A stretch of 64,000 bases of DNA, taken from the NCBI RefSeq assembly GCF_003259335.1, contig NZ_QLLL01000001.1:838406-902405 (forward strand), written 5' to 3'. Of this stretch, positions 1 through 8,045 are shown one piece after another; the stretch's first letter is position 1; each line of letters starts with the position of its first letter. Origin of the DNA: Chitinophaga skermanii (GTDB lineage: Bacteria; Bacteroidota; Bacteroidia; Chitinophagales; Chitinophagaceae). The notes below the pieces were generated by a model that ran no database searches, had not been told where the DNA came from, and worked only from the letters and a program-made list of their open reading frames with translations. The position numbers and the translations under genes are program-made.

Positions 1-758
1 ATAGAACTTCTATCAATACCTCTAACATTAACGTACGTAGCTCTTTAACACCAATCCGTATACAAACCGGTCAATCGTTGTATAACTTCTGGGTAGTAGA
101 ATCTGCCGGTTTATTCCAAACAGAAAAGGAAATTGCTGATTACAAAGCTAGCAACGGTAAACAAATCCAACCGGCTGCTAAACCGGGCGATCGCAAGTTC
201 GTAGATAGAAACGATGATGGTGTGATCGATGATAACGACAAATACTTTGCCGGTACACCGTTCCCTAAATTAAACTACGGTATTAGCTTCAATGCCAGCT
301 ATAAAGGTTTCGATTTGAACGTATTCGCGCAAGGTGTAAGCGGTAACAAATTGTTCAATGCTTTGAAATATACCAACATGAACCCCAGCATCGGTACCAA
401 CTACAATATGTTAACAGGTATTTTAGATGCATGGACACCTACCCACACGAACACCGATGTTCCGCGCCTCAATTCTAAAGACACAAATGGTAACTACGGT
501 ACTGTATCAGACTGGTACTTGGAGAACGGTGCTTACTTACGCTTGAAAAACGTAACACTCGGTTATACATTACCTAACAACATCTTGAAACAAGCCGGCT
601 TAAACACGGTACGTTTCTATGTAACCGGTAGCAACTTGTTCACGATCACGAAATACAAAGGCTTCGATCCAGAAGTAGGTACCGACGAAGTAGGTATCGA
701 CAAAGCTCGCTACCCTTTAGCACGTACGATCATGGTAGGTTTGAATGTTAACTTCTAA
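1..758 (+). CDS. SusC-family TonB-linked outer membrane receptor, C-terminal part
   Basis: Partial gene: the reading frame is open from the first complete codon at position 3, so the start lies left of the window. The visible 250 or so residues are the end of a SusC/RagA-type TonB-dependent receptor. It contains the conserved calcium-like stretch PGDRKFVDRNDDGVIDDNDK, then the motif AYLRLKNVTLGYTLP, then GSNLFTITKYKGFDPEV, and it ends in a beta-strand with a terminal Phe (VGLNVNF) as outer membrane barrels do. The family forms the barrel of a SusCD transporter that imports oligosaccharides, peptides or similar ligands using TonB energy. The SusD partner follows 19 bp downstream, so the two are co-transcribed. 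The substrate cannot be read from this fragment. Confidence 0.95.
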   Translation, partial: RTSINTSNINVRSSLTPIRIQTGQSLYNFWVVESAGLFQTEKEIADYKASNGKQIQPAAKPGDRKFVDRNDDGVIDDNDKYFAGTPFPKLNYGISFNASYKGFDLNVFAQGVSGNKLFNALKYTNMNPSIGTNYNMLTGILDAWTPTHTNTDVPRLNSKDTNGNYGTVSDWYLENGAYLRLKNVTLGYTLPNNILKQAGLNTVRFYVTGSNLFTITKYKGFDPEVGTDEVGIDKARYPLARTIMVGLNVNF

Positions 759-777
759 TCGATTAAAAACTAATTCA

Positions 778-2292
778 ATGAAACGCAATATAAAAAATTT
801 AGCGCTTTTATTTGCTGCCACAGGCTTGTTGAGTGCATGTTCAAAACAATTAGAGATTGTTCCTGAAGGTGCCCCCAGTAACAGCAACTACTGGACCAAT
901 CAAACAGATGCCGTAAACGCATCGAATGCCATGTACCAATGGTTTGATAACGAAAACTTCTATGGCCGTGGATTTTGGTGGTTCATTAACGCCAGCGATG
1001 ATATGGTAACCGGTCGTGTTAAAGCGGAAGGTGATAACATCAAAAACTTCAACCGCGACTTTATAGGTAAAGATTATACAGAATCGCAATGGAAGATGCG
1101 TTATATCACCATCAAGCGTGCGAACGACATTATTAAGAATGTGCCGAAGATTAATATGGACGAGAAATTGAAGCGTCGTATTCTTGGTGAAGCGTATTTC
1201 TTAAGTGGTGTAATGTACTTCGAATTAGGTTCTACTTATGGTGATGCCCGTGCGGGTGTACCTATCGTTAGCCGCGATAGCGTGGTGGCTGATAAGCCAA
1301 TCCCACGTGCTGCAAACGTGAATGTAGTATACGATTACGTGGCAAGCGAACTGATCAAGGCTAGTGAGTACTTACCATATTTCAGTACGTATACTGAAAA
1401 GGAATATGGTCGCCCTCACAAAACAGCGGCATTTGCCTATTTGAGCAAAATGTTCTTATACAAGAAAGATTATGTGAAAGCAGAACAATATGCCGATTCG
1501 GTGATATTAAGCGGTCAACATAAACTGCTCGATAAATTCGAAGACGTATTCACCATCGCTAACAACTACAGCAAAGAATATATCTGGTCGGTAGCATCCT
1601 TCGCGAAAGGAGATGGAAACGGTTTCGGTAGCATATTGCCGGGCGTAATGTTAGAGAACAAAGGTTGGGGCTTGTACAATGGTTGGGGGTATTATATGCC
1701 TACCAAAGAATTGTACGATTCTTACGACTCTACCGATTTGCGTAGAGCAGCAACTATCTTGAAACCGGGTGATAAATTTGTGTATTTTGGTGAGAACAAA
1801 GTATACGATTCGAAGAATAGCTTATCGGGTTTCCAATTCCGTAAGTACATGGAGCCATTTACTTATGCAGGTGGTATTCATGCTAGTACGAACCCCGATC
1901 ATCCTACTACCGATTTAGCATTGCCTTTAATCCGTTACGCTGAAGTTCTTTTAATTAAAGCAGAAGCACGCATTATGCAAGGTAAGAGTGGTGATGATGA
2001 AATTAACTTAACCCGCAAAAGAGCCGGTTTGAAACCTATTACAGGTGCTACCTTAGCCGATTTGAAGAAGGAAAGAAGGGCGGAATTAGCGGGCGAATGG
2101 GCCAACAGGCATGCGGATCTAGTACGTTGGGGTGATGCGCAAGCGGCTTACGCCAAGCCTTTACACCACTACGATGGTTCTATTGCATGGCCTGCACGTA
2201 ACTTCAACCCGGCAGTGCACCATGTTTGGCCAGTTCCAAACAGTGAAGTACAAAACAGCGCCGGTGTTGTGAAGCAAAATGTAGGTTGGTAA
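778..2292 (+). CDS. SusD/RagB-family nutrient-binding outer membrane lipoprotein
   Basis: A 504-residue SusD-like protein. The chosen ATG at 778 gives a lipoprotein signal (MKRNIKNLALLFAATGLLSAC, Cys at about residue 21); an earlier in-frame start at 745 overlaps the SusC end and would put eleven residues in front of the signal, so it is rejected. SusD hallmarks are visible: the N-terminal NYWTNQTDAVNASNAMY segment, TPR-like helices (RRILGEAYFLSGVMYFELG), the LPLIRYAEVLLIKAEA motif and a C-terminal VWPVPNSEVQ. SusD lids close over the SusC barrel and capture ligand at the cell surface. It forms an operon with the upstream SusC and is followed by a hairpin terminator. Confidence 0.95.
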   Translation: MKRNIKNLALLFAATGLLSACSKQLEIVPEGAPSNSNYWTNQTDAVNASNAMYQWFDNENFYGRGFWWFINASDDMVTGRVKAEGDNIKNFNRDFIGKDYTESQWKMRYITIKRANDIIKNVPKINMDEKLKRRILGEAYFLSGVMYFELGSTYGDARAGVPIVSRDSVVADKPIPRAANVNVVYDYVASELIKASEYLPYFSTYTEKEYGRPHKTAAFAYLSKMFLYKKDYVKAEQYADSVILSGQHKLLDKFEDVFTIANNYSKEYIWSVASFAKGDGNGFGSILPGVMLENKGWGLYNGWGYYMPTKELYDSYDSTDLRRAATILKPGDKFVYFGENKVYDSKNSLSGFQFRKYMEPFTYAGGIHASTNPDHPTTDLALPLIRYAEVLLIKAEARIMQGKSGDDEINLTRKRAGLKPITGATLADLKKERRAELAGEWANRHADLVRWGDAQAAYAKPLHHYDGSIAWPARNFNPAVHHVWPVPNSEVQNSAGVVKQNVGW

Positions 2293-2323
2293 TTGAAATT
2301 TTAACGACACATAATAACAAAAG

Positions 2324-2354
2324 GCGCATGGCGGGGGTCCGACCATGCGCTTTT
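2324..2354 (+). terminator. Rho-independent terminator after susD
   Basis: Perfect 8-bp GC-rich stem GCGCATGG (2324-2331) and CCATGCGC (2343-2350) with an 11-nt loop, followed by TTTT. It separates the SusCD pair from the following phosphodiesterase/phosphatase gene. Confidence 0.85.
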
Positions 2355-2387
2355 CATTACTAGTAAAAACAGGGAGAGAAAATTAAC

Positions 2388-4247
2388 ATGACATACAATA
2401 CACAATTCGTCCGCCTTCTTACATGTGCAGCTCTTTTATCCTGCCAAGTTTCCTTCGCTCAAAATCGCCCTTATACTACGCTTAATGGGCATTCTCATAA
2501 CGACTATGAACAGCCTGTTCCTTTTTACGCGGCTTATCAACAACAACTCGGTTCTATTGAAGCAGATGTGTTTTTAGTGGATGGTACATTGTTCGTGTCG
2601 CACACACGGAAAGATATTACACCCGCTGCTACCTTAGAAGCCTTGTATTTGCAACCCATTCAGCATACTCTTGAAAAAAATAGCGGCTATGCTTATCCAA
2701 AGAAAAGCACAGAAGTGCTGCAACTCCTTATCGATATTAAAACAGCCGCTCAGCCTACCTTGCAAGCGCTGGTAAAAGTACTGGAGAAGTACCCGGTTAT
2801 TATCCATAACCCTTATGTTAAAATCGTGATTTCGGGGAACCATCCACCGCTCGATACTTGGGATAAATACCCTGCTTATCTCTTATTCGATGGTAAGAAA
2901 GGTGTTATCTACAATGCTACACAATCGAAACGTATTCCTATGGTAAGTGCCGATCTGCAAACATTCTCTCGTTGGAACGGGAAAGGGGTGATCGTGGAGG
3001 AGGGTAGGAAATTGATCGAACGTTGGATCGACAGTGCCCATACGGCCGGTAAAAAAGTTCGTTTCTGGGGTACCGCCGATAACGTGAATACATGGCGCAC
3101 CTTAATGCATTTCGGCGCCGATTACATTGGTACAGATCACCCAGCGCAATTGTCGACCTTCTTACAATCACAGCAAGCATCTAGTTTCCATGGCGATAGT
3201 AGCTTGGTACATGCTATTTACCGGGCTAAATATGTGAACAACGATGGGCAAGGTAAAGTAAAGAACGTGATCCTATTGATTGGTGATGGCATGGGTTTAA
3301 CGCAAATCTACAGTGGCTTTACCGCCAATAGGAGAAAGCTGAACCTTACGCAGTTTAAGAATATCGGGTTTTCGATCACCGCTTCTTCCGATAGTTATAT
3401 TACCGATTCTGCCGCCGGTGGTACGGCCATGGCTACGGGCGAGAAAACGAATAACCGTTACATCGCTGTTGATGCAACGGGAGTTAAATTGAATGCTATT
3501 CCCAAGTTGCTGGCCCCTACTCGGAAAAGCAGTGGCTTAATTAGCGTAGGAGATATTACCGATGCTACACCGGCGGCCTTCTATGGTCATGCGAAAGACC
3601 GAAGTGAATCGGAGCAAATTGCAGATGCCTTTTTAGGAAGCAATGTAGATATTATGATTGGTGCCGGGGAGAAGCACTTTACAAAGCGCAAAGACGGCCG
3701 CAATTTAGCGGGAAAAATAGAACAGGCAGGCTTTACCTTCACAACGGATGTAAATGCCTTAAATACCCTTCAAACAGGTAAATTCTTGCTTATTAACGAT
3801 ACTATTGGTGCTTCTATGTTGAATGGGCGTGGTGGTATATTGAAAGCTGCTTTGCAGAAAACCATGACTACCTTGGCAAAGAACCCGGCTGGCTTTTTCA
3901 TCATGGCAGAAGGTGCACAAATTGACTATGGCGGTCATGCCAACCAGTTACCCTATGTAGTAACAGAAATGTTGGATTTTGATGATGCCATTGCTGCCGC
4001 TATGGAGTTCGCCGATAAAGATGGTGAAACACTGGTGATTGTAACAGCCGACCACGAAACAGGCGGCTTATCCTTATTGGATGGTGATTTAGAGAAAGGC
4101 ACAGTATTCGGGCATTTCAGCACCAACGATCATACCTCGGTGATGGTACCTGTATTTGCATATGGTCCTCGCTCAATGGATTTTAGAGGGGTGTATGAGA
4201 ATACCGAGATATTTAAGAAGATCATGGCCATATTGAAAGGTCATTAA
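2388..4247 (+). CDS. Fused glycerophosphodiesterase-like domain and alkaline phosphatase
   Basis: A 619-residue secreted protein with a signal peptide (about 1-24, ending SFAQ). Residues 30-260 resemble the PI-PLC/GDPD TIM-barrel family of Bacteroidota: HSHNDYEQ (35-42, catalytic-type His and metal-binding Asn-Asp), IEAD (57-60), SHT (71-73), and IGTDHP near the end. Residues 290-619 are a complete alkaline phosphatase: IGDGMG (298-303, metal Asp), TDSAAGGTAMATG with nucleophile Ser at about 341, MAEGAQIDYGGHAN (metal ligands), TADHETGG (553-560) and NDHT. The fusion could hydrolyse a phosphodiester and then release phosphate from the product in the periplasm or outside the cell. It is probably separated transcriptionally from the SusCD pair by the hairpin at 2324. 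The domain roles are family knowledge; coupled catalysis is inference. Confidence 0.88.
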   Translation: MTYNTQFVRLLTCAALLSCQVSFAQNRPYTTLNGHSHNDYEQPVPFYAAYQQQLGSIEADVFLVDGTLFVSHTRKDITPAATLEALYLQPIQHTLEKNSGYAYPKKSTEVLQLLIDIKTAAQPTLQALVKVLEKYPVIIHNPYVKIVISGNHPPLDTWDKYPAYLLFDGKKGVIYNATQSKRIPMVSADLQTFSRWNGKGVIVEEGRKLIERWIDSAHTAGKKVRFWGTADNVNTWRTLMHFGADYIGTDHPAQLSTFLQSQQASSFHGDSSLVHAIYRAKYVNNDGQGKVKNVILLIGDGMGLTQIYSGFTANRRKLNLTQFKNIGFSITASSDSYITDSAAGGTAMATGEKTNNRYIAVDATGVKLNAIPKLLAPTRKSSGLISVGDITDATPAAFYGHAKDRSESEQIADAFLGSNVDIMIGAGEKHFTKRKDGRNLAGKIEQAGFTFTTDVNALNTLQTGKFLLINDTIGASMLNGRGGILKAALQKTMTTLAKNPAGFFIMAEGAQIDYGGHANQLPYVVTEMLDFDDAIAAAMEFADKDGETLVIVTADHETGGLSLLDGDLEKGTVFGHFSTNDHTSVMVPVFAYGPRSMDFRGVYENTEIFKKIMAILKGH

Positions 4248-4276
4248 ATGCACGTTCCTATTTAACCCTAGATGAA

Positions 4277-4310
4277 GCTCGTCGCTACTTGTAGTGGGCG
4301 GGCTTTTTTT
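4277..4310 (+). terminator. Rho-independent terminator after the phosphatase fusion
   Basis: A roughly 12-bp stem with one bulge and several G-U pairs: 4277-4288 pairs with 4291-4303, followed by seven T residues (4304-4310). Confidence 0.75.
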
Positions 4311-4320
4311 GTGGGGAATA

Positions 4321-4349
4321 AAAAAGGATAGCTGGTGGCTATCCTTTTT
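4321..4349. terminator. Symmetric terminator hairpin
   Basis: AAAAAGGATAGC (4321-4332) pairs perfectly with GCTATCCTTTTT (4338-4349) around a 5-nt loop. The A and T flanks let it act in both directions. On the minus strand it ends transcription of the small gene at 4372. Confidence 0.8.
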
Positions 4350-4371
4350 GGAGTATAATAAAGTGAGATGT

Positions 4372-4563
4372 TTATTTATTTGCAATGCTAACGAGGAATT
4401 TCACTTCATTCATGAAGATATCTGCATCCATTTTTGTGCGGATAACTTTAGATAAGTTATCTTCTCTTTTAACAGTATTTGATACCGTAGGCATTGGAAT
4501 AGCTGTACCTTTTGCTGCAAGCTTTTTATACTGTTCCATTTTTTTTAAAAGCTCTTTGTGCAT
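4372..4563 (-). CDS. Small hypothetical protein, paralogue of 4620-4817
   Basis: A 63-residue cytoplasmic protein that I do not recognise. It aligns along its whole length with the product of 4620-4817: both have a LKKMEQYKK N-terminus, a central REDNL segment and a KVIRT..DAD.FM.E C-terminal half. That conservation, with only scattered substitutions, shows that both frames are real genes under protein-level selection. It is highly charged, probably two helices, with no signal peptide or Cys. It follows its paralogue by 56 bp on the same strand and ends at the symmetric hairpin at 4321, so the pair is likely an operon. Function unknown. Confidence 0.7.
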   Translation of the reverse strand: MHKELLKKMEQYKKLAAKGTAIPMPTVSNTVKREDNLSKVIRTKMDADIFMNEVKFLVSIANK

Positions 4564-4619
4564 GTAATGTATTATTAGAGGGATTTATATTTATGAGATA
4601 GCTTGGTGTTGAAACGTGC

Positions 4620-4817
4620 TTATCGCTGTGCCTGTGCTTGCCTAATCACGTTATTCAATTCGATCATAAATGTATCTGCATCCTTTTGAGTACGGATGAC
4701 TTTGTATAAGTTGTCTTCTCTTAGAACAGCATCCGGTACTGTACTTGAAGCAGTGACAGTGTTTTTTTGTGCAATCTTTTTATACTGTTCCATTTTTTTA
4801 AGAATTTTCTTATTCAT
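4620..4817 (-). CDS. Small hypothetical protein, paralogue of 4372-4563
   Basis: A 65-residue protein starting MNKKILKKMEQYKK. The ATG at 4817 is preferred over an in-frame start at 4886, because the alignment with the neighbouring paralogue begins exactly at 4817 and the extra 23 residues have an unlike, Cys/Tyr-rich composition. Conserved positions are LKKMEQYKK, REDNL, KVIRT and DAD.FM.EL. The C-terminus is Gln/Ala/Arg-rich (RQAQAQR). First gene of a two-gene minus-strand unit, divergent from the metallopeptidase at 4959. Function unknown; tandem duplication is the visible fact. Confidence 0.68.
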   Translation of the reverse strand: MNKKILKKMEQYKKIAQKNTVTASSTVPDAVLREDNLYKVIRTQKDADTFMIELNNVIRQAQAQR

Positions 4818-4958
4818 GTGGCAAACATATATATAAACATTGAGAGTTGATTTCTCACTGCATTGTATATCAATACATTTATGCAATTATATAAAATGTT
4901 AACTGTATTTAACGATGCTTATTAACCCTTTTCTCTTCACCCTTAATGATTACAAATT

Positions 4959-6200
4959 ATGTTTAAAAAAACGCTAGTAGTATGCATTGCTGTAGGATTG
5001 TTTGTTTTATCCGCTTGTAAGAAAAATGATGTGTCAACCAATCAACTAGATGCGTCAATTGTTCAGAAGATTAAAGCATTAGGCTTTGATACATCTCGAA
5101 TAATACCCATGGGCAAAGGATTTATCGTGGAAAACGATATTTACTTGTCAAGAACTTACTTGGATAGTAAGGTACCAAGTAGTCCTGTTATACAGATTGC
5201 AAAAACAGAACAGTACCGAACATATAATATTGTAACGGGACTTCCTCGAGTAATTAAAGTTGCATTAGATGGAAGTGCGAATACTGTATTCTTCCAACAA
5301 GCTGTTGATGAAGCAATTGCAAGGTTTAATGATCTAGGCTACCAATTAACTTTTCAAAGAGTAAGTACCGGGCAAGATATATTAGTGAAGGGATATTATG
5401 AAGTAAGTACTTCTCTAGGTTATGCTGGTGATGGTGTTAATGATGCGACTGGTTTTCCAGATGTAAATGGTAATCCTGCATCTGTAATCAATATTAACAC
5501 ATATTATATTTCTACAGTGAACAGTGTTGGGTATACAGCCAGTATTATTCAACATGAAATAGGGCATACAATTGGCTTCCGTCATACCGACTATTTTAAT
5601 AGAGCAAGTTGTGGTATTAACGTTGCCGAGCCTGTTAATCCACTTGGGGCAGTACAAATTCCAGGTACACCATCAGGTGCAGATTACCGTTCTTGGATGG
5701 AAGCGTGTCATGCCGGTACAGGAAGTTCTACATTTAGCCAGTACGATATGTTTGCATTAGCCTATTTATTTACAGCTAACGGGGATCCTGGAGCGCAACC
5801 TATAACTGATTTCTACCATGCAGCCAATTCTGATCACGCTTTTACTCCAAACCAGAATTTCAATTACTTTTATAGTGGATGGGTGAATAATGGCCGTGTT
5901 TTCAGGGCATTTCTTAAACCTGCTACAGGCCGTATACCTGTTTATGAATACTACAATTCAAGTTTAAAGGACCACTGTTTATCACTTACTGCAAATGACC
6001 CTTCCATTTTGCAATACCCTAATTGGAGTATGACGGGTTTAATATTTTACGTCTATAGTACTCCCGTTGCTGGATCAGTGCCAATATACACTTATTATAG
6101 TAGTGTAGGAACAAACCATTATTATACGAAGGTGTCAAATTTTCAAACAATTATGCCGGAGTATCGTAATGATGGTGTTGTTTTCTATGCCGCTCCTTGA
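4959..6200 (+). CDS. HEIGH-type zinc metallopeptidase lipoprotein (M57-like) with C-terminal repeat domain
   Basis: A 413-residue lipoprotein (lipobox LSAC, Cys20). The catalytic motif HEIGHTIGFRH (199-209) fits HExxHxxGxxH of metzincins, and the HEIGH spelling is typical of the M57 'dual-action HEIGH' family. The segment after it (to about 270) carries Cys residues and an SQYDMFALAYLF helix, also as in that family. Residues 285-413 form a separate aromatic-rich domain with three blocks (FYHAANSDHAF, YEYYNSSLKDHCL, YTYYSSVGTNHYYT), matching the layout of DUF5648-type domains found at the ends of secreted hydrolases. Likely exported and anchored in the outer membrane or cell surface; substrate unknown. 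Monocistronic, ending in a long hairpin. Confidence 0.82.
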   Translation: MFKKTLVVCIAVGLFVLSACKKNDVSTNQLDASIVQKIKALGFDTSRIIPMGKGFIVENDIYLSRTYLDSKVPSSPVIQIAKTEQYRTYNIVTGLPRVIKVALDGSANTVFFQQAVDEAIARFNDLGYQLTFQRVSTGQDILVKGYYEVSTSLGYAGDGVNDATGFPDVNGNPASVININTYYISTVNSVGYTASIIQHEIGHTIGFRHTDYFNRASCGINVAEPVNPLGAVQIPGTPSGADYRSWMEACHAGTGSSTFSQYDMFALAYLFTANGDPGAQPITDFYHAANSDHAFTPNQNFNYFYSGWVNNGRVFRAFLKPATGRIPVYEYYNSSLKDHCLSLTANDPSILQYPNWSMTGLIFYVYSTPVAGSVPIYTYYSSVGTNHYYTKVSNFQTIMPEYRNDGVVFYAAP

Positions 6201-6223
6201 TCCTAAAAAATCTTAATTTCCAC

Positions 6224-6280
6224 AGTAGGTGCTTTATATGTAATGTTAAACAAACAGTTAGATGTAAAGCACTTACTTTT
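6224..6280. terminator. Long-stem hairpin between convergent genes
   Basis: 6224-6239 and 6262-6277 form 16-bp arms with two mismatches that are tolerable as G-U pairs; the loop is 22 nt, and TTT follows on the plus strand. The right arm covers the last codons of the GT61 gene. It probably ends the metallopeptidase transcript. Confidence 0.6.
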
Positions 6281-7265
6281 CCATTAGCTTCATCACTTCC
6301 TCCAACTTCTTCACATCCACCTCCACTATCACATCATACGTATCTGCTTTATCCCCTTTGGCTGTTAAGTAATAGTATTGATGCTGTAAATTCGATGCTA
6401 AGTAATAGAAGCAATTCAACTTATTATCACCTTCATTTCTAATTTCAAGTACTTTACTACCGGCGGGCATGAATAACATATTGGTTAAACCTGCTCCGTG
6501 TAACCCAATAACGCTATTAGCAGATGATAATATCTCTATTTGCTGTGTTAGCGAATAGTCTTCCATTACATGTACTTCATAACCATATTGCTTTACTAAG
6601 GTTTGTACTGCTTGTTCATTACTGATCTTCCGTTTCTGTGCTTTTTCTCTACTAATATAAATTTTACGTTGGCCAGTAGGTTTGTGTTGTATGAATTGCT
6701 CACGCAGTAACTTCATGTAATGTGGATGCGATTCACCTACGGGTGCTGTATGGCTGGGTAGTATCAATTCTTTTACTTGTAGTTGTTTCCCTTTGTTGTA
6801 GTAAATGGCTTGTAACCCTAGAAATGCTAAAGAACTGGGTATGTACGTTCTTTCTGCATAGTAAGCGGGTAGCAAAACAGGGCAGCTATTACCTACAATA
6901 GCTGTGGCTGCCAGTATCCTAGGTAATGCATCGGCAAACCAATGGTAGTACTCGGCACTCCATTCGTCGGTAGGCCAAATGGCAGTGGAGATTGTGCTAG
7001 CTGTGGTGAAGAAGCGAAACAACCTTTTACTAATTGCCCACTTGGATATGGGTAAAATGTTGGTGTATGCCGTATAGAAACGTAACGGTTTCCAAGTAAA
7101 TATTTGACATTTTAGGATGTGCGCGTTCATGACCCGTAGTAAACTAACAGGTGTTGGCGTAAGGGAGGATGCTGTTGCAAATAGATGTTGGTCATCCATT
7201 GAAAGATTCAATGGAGTGTGAGTGTTGATATGAAGGGTGGGGGCTTGCAATTCAATCTTTTCCAT
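6273..7265 (-). CDS. Glycosyltransferase family 61 protein
   Basis: A 330-residue protein with the GT61 (old DUF563) pattern: HWFADALPRILAA in the middle, KIYISREKA, and the signature GLHGAGLTNMLFMPAGSKV at about 253-271, followed by LEI. No signal peptide or transmembrane helix is seen, so it is presumably cytoplasmic. Family members transfer pentoses or other sugars to glycans. It stands alone here with no other polysaccharide gene beside it, so the acceptor cannot be inferred. The start ATG at 7265 is the only convincing one. Convergent with the metallopeptidase. Confidence 0.85.
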   Translation of the reverse strand: MEKIELQAPTLHINTHTPLNLSMDDQHLFATASSLTPTPVSLLRVMNAHILKCQIFTWKPLRFYTAYTNILPISKWAISKRLFRFFTTASTISTAIWPTDEWSAEYYHWFADALPRILAATAIVGNSCPVLLPAYYAERTYIPSSLAFLGLQAIYYNKGKQLQVKELILPSHTAPVGESHPHYMKLLREQFIQHKPTGQRKIYISREKAQKRKISNEQAVQTLVKQYGYEVHVMEDYSLTQQIEILSSANSVIGLHGAGLTNMLFMPAGSKVLEIRNEGDNKLNCFYYLASNLQHQYYYLTAKGDKADTYDVIVEVDVKKLEEVMKLMEK

Positions 7266-7397
7266 TCACAAAGGATGATTTGTGTAGGAAGTTACGAATT
7301 TTATGCTATTGGTGAAAGTTGACGCTTATAGAACACGTCCAAGCCTTGATGATACCAGTAAATTTCTGTAATTTGTTAACAACCTAACTATAGAAGC

Positions 7398-7964
7398 ATG
7401 GAAACCACGAGCCCGATGAGCCTATTAGTCGATTTTGAACAAGAGAATTTATCCAATAGCAGGAAACAAGAATATTTCGATATAGAGCCCGTTAACAAAA
7501 TACATCGCTCTATTACCATTAAACTTAATGATGAAGAACTCAAGATTTGCCGTGATTTTAATTCCGATGCATTAGTGATCTTGTTTATAGGGACAGTGCT
7601 TGTTTTCCTGCAAGTAATGATAGCAGGGGGCAATGGAAAAGCAAATATCCTAGCAAGTTTAGTTGGGATAGCGTTTACTATAATAGCTACAGCTTTTGGT
7701 ATGTATCTATCATTCCGTAAAAAGCCGCGCGTAGTATATACGGTGAATAAAAATGGTATTGTGTTTGGGAATAAATTGTATGGCTGGGAAGGGATAGGCG
7801 AAGTGTTTTTTGTAACGCGGTTTTTTCCTTACTACGATGAAGGTCGGAAGGTATATGACACCAAAGAATATTTCGTTTTATACTTTAACGAAGACTTCCA
7901 ATACTTTCCTATGCCACCGGATAAAGAGCATCTAGCAACGGCCATTAATCACCTACGGCCTTAA
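7398..7964 (+). CDS. Two-helix membrane protein with PH-like C-terminal domain, array copy 1
   Basis: A 188-residue protein and the first of six paralogues spread to 13095. Layout: an acidic N-terminal segment (1-45), SITIKLNDEEL strand, two hydrophobic helices (about 59-108, separated by AGGNGKAN), then a beta-rich domain starting PRVVYTVNKNGIVF, GWEGIGEVFFVTR, and a final helix with the family ending ATAINHLRP. The order of strands plus a C-terminal helix suggests a bacterial PH-like (bPH) fold, which is inference. Closest to copy 2 (9907), with which it shares RSITIKL and TAINHLRP. Function unknown. Confidence 0.72.
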   Translation: METTSPMSLLVDFEQENLSNSRKQEYFDIEPVNKIHRSITIKLNDEELKICRDFNSDALVILFIGTVLVFLQVMIAGGNGKANILASLVGIAFTIIATAFGMYLSFRKKPRVVYTVNKNGIVFGNKLYGWEGIGEVFFVTRFFPYYDEGRKVYDTKEYFVLYFNEDFQYFPMPPDKEHLATAINHLRP

Positions 7965-7995
7965 AAAAATGAACCTGCAAAGCATAGCTATCCCG

Positions 7996-8018
7996 CTTAC
8001 TGTAGTTTTTACAGTAAG
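7996..8018. terminator. Hairpin between convergent genes
   Basis: Perfect 9-bp arms CTTACTGTA (7996-8004) and TACAGTAAG (8010-8018) with a GTTTT loop. There is no strong T-run, so it is either a weak bidirectional terminator or an operator-like palindrome. Confidence 0.45.
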
Positions 8019-8045
8019 AAATGTACCATCAAACATCACCGAAGT

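Noticed and set aside
745..777. Earlier start for the first susD
   Set aside because: Would overlap the susC end and put eleven residues in front of the lipoprotein signal; ATG 778 gives a normal lipobox.
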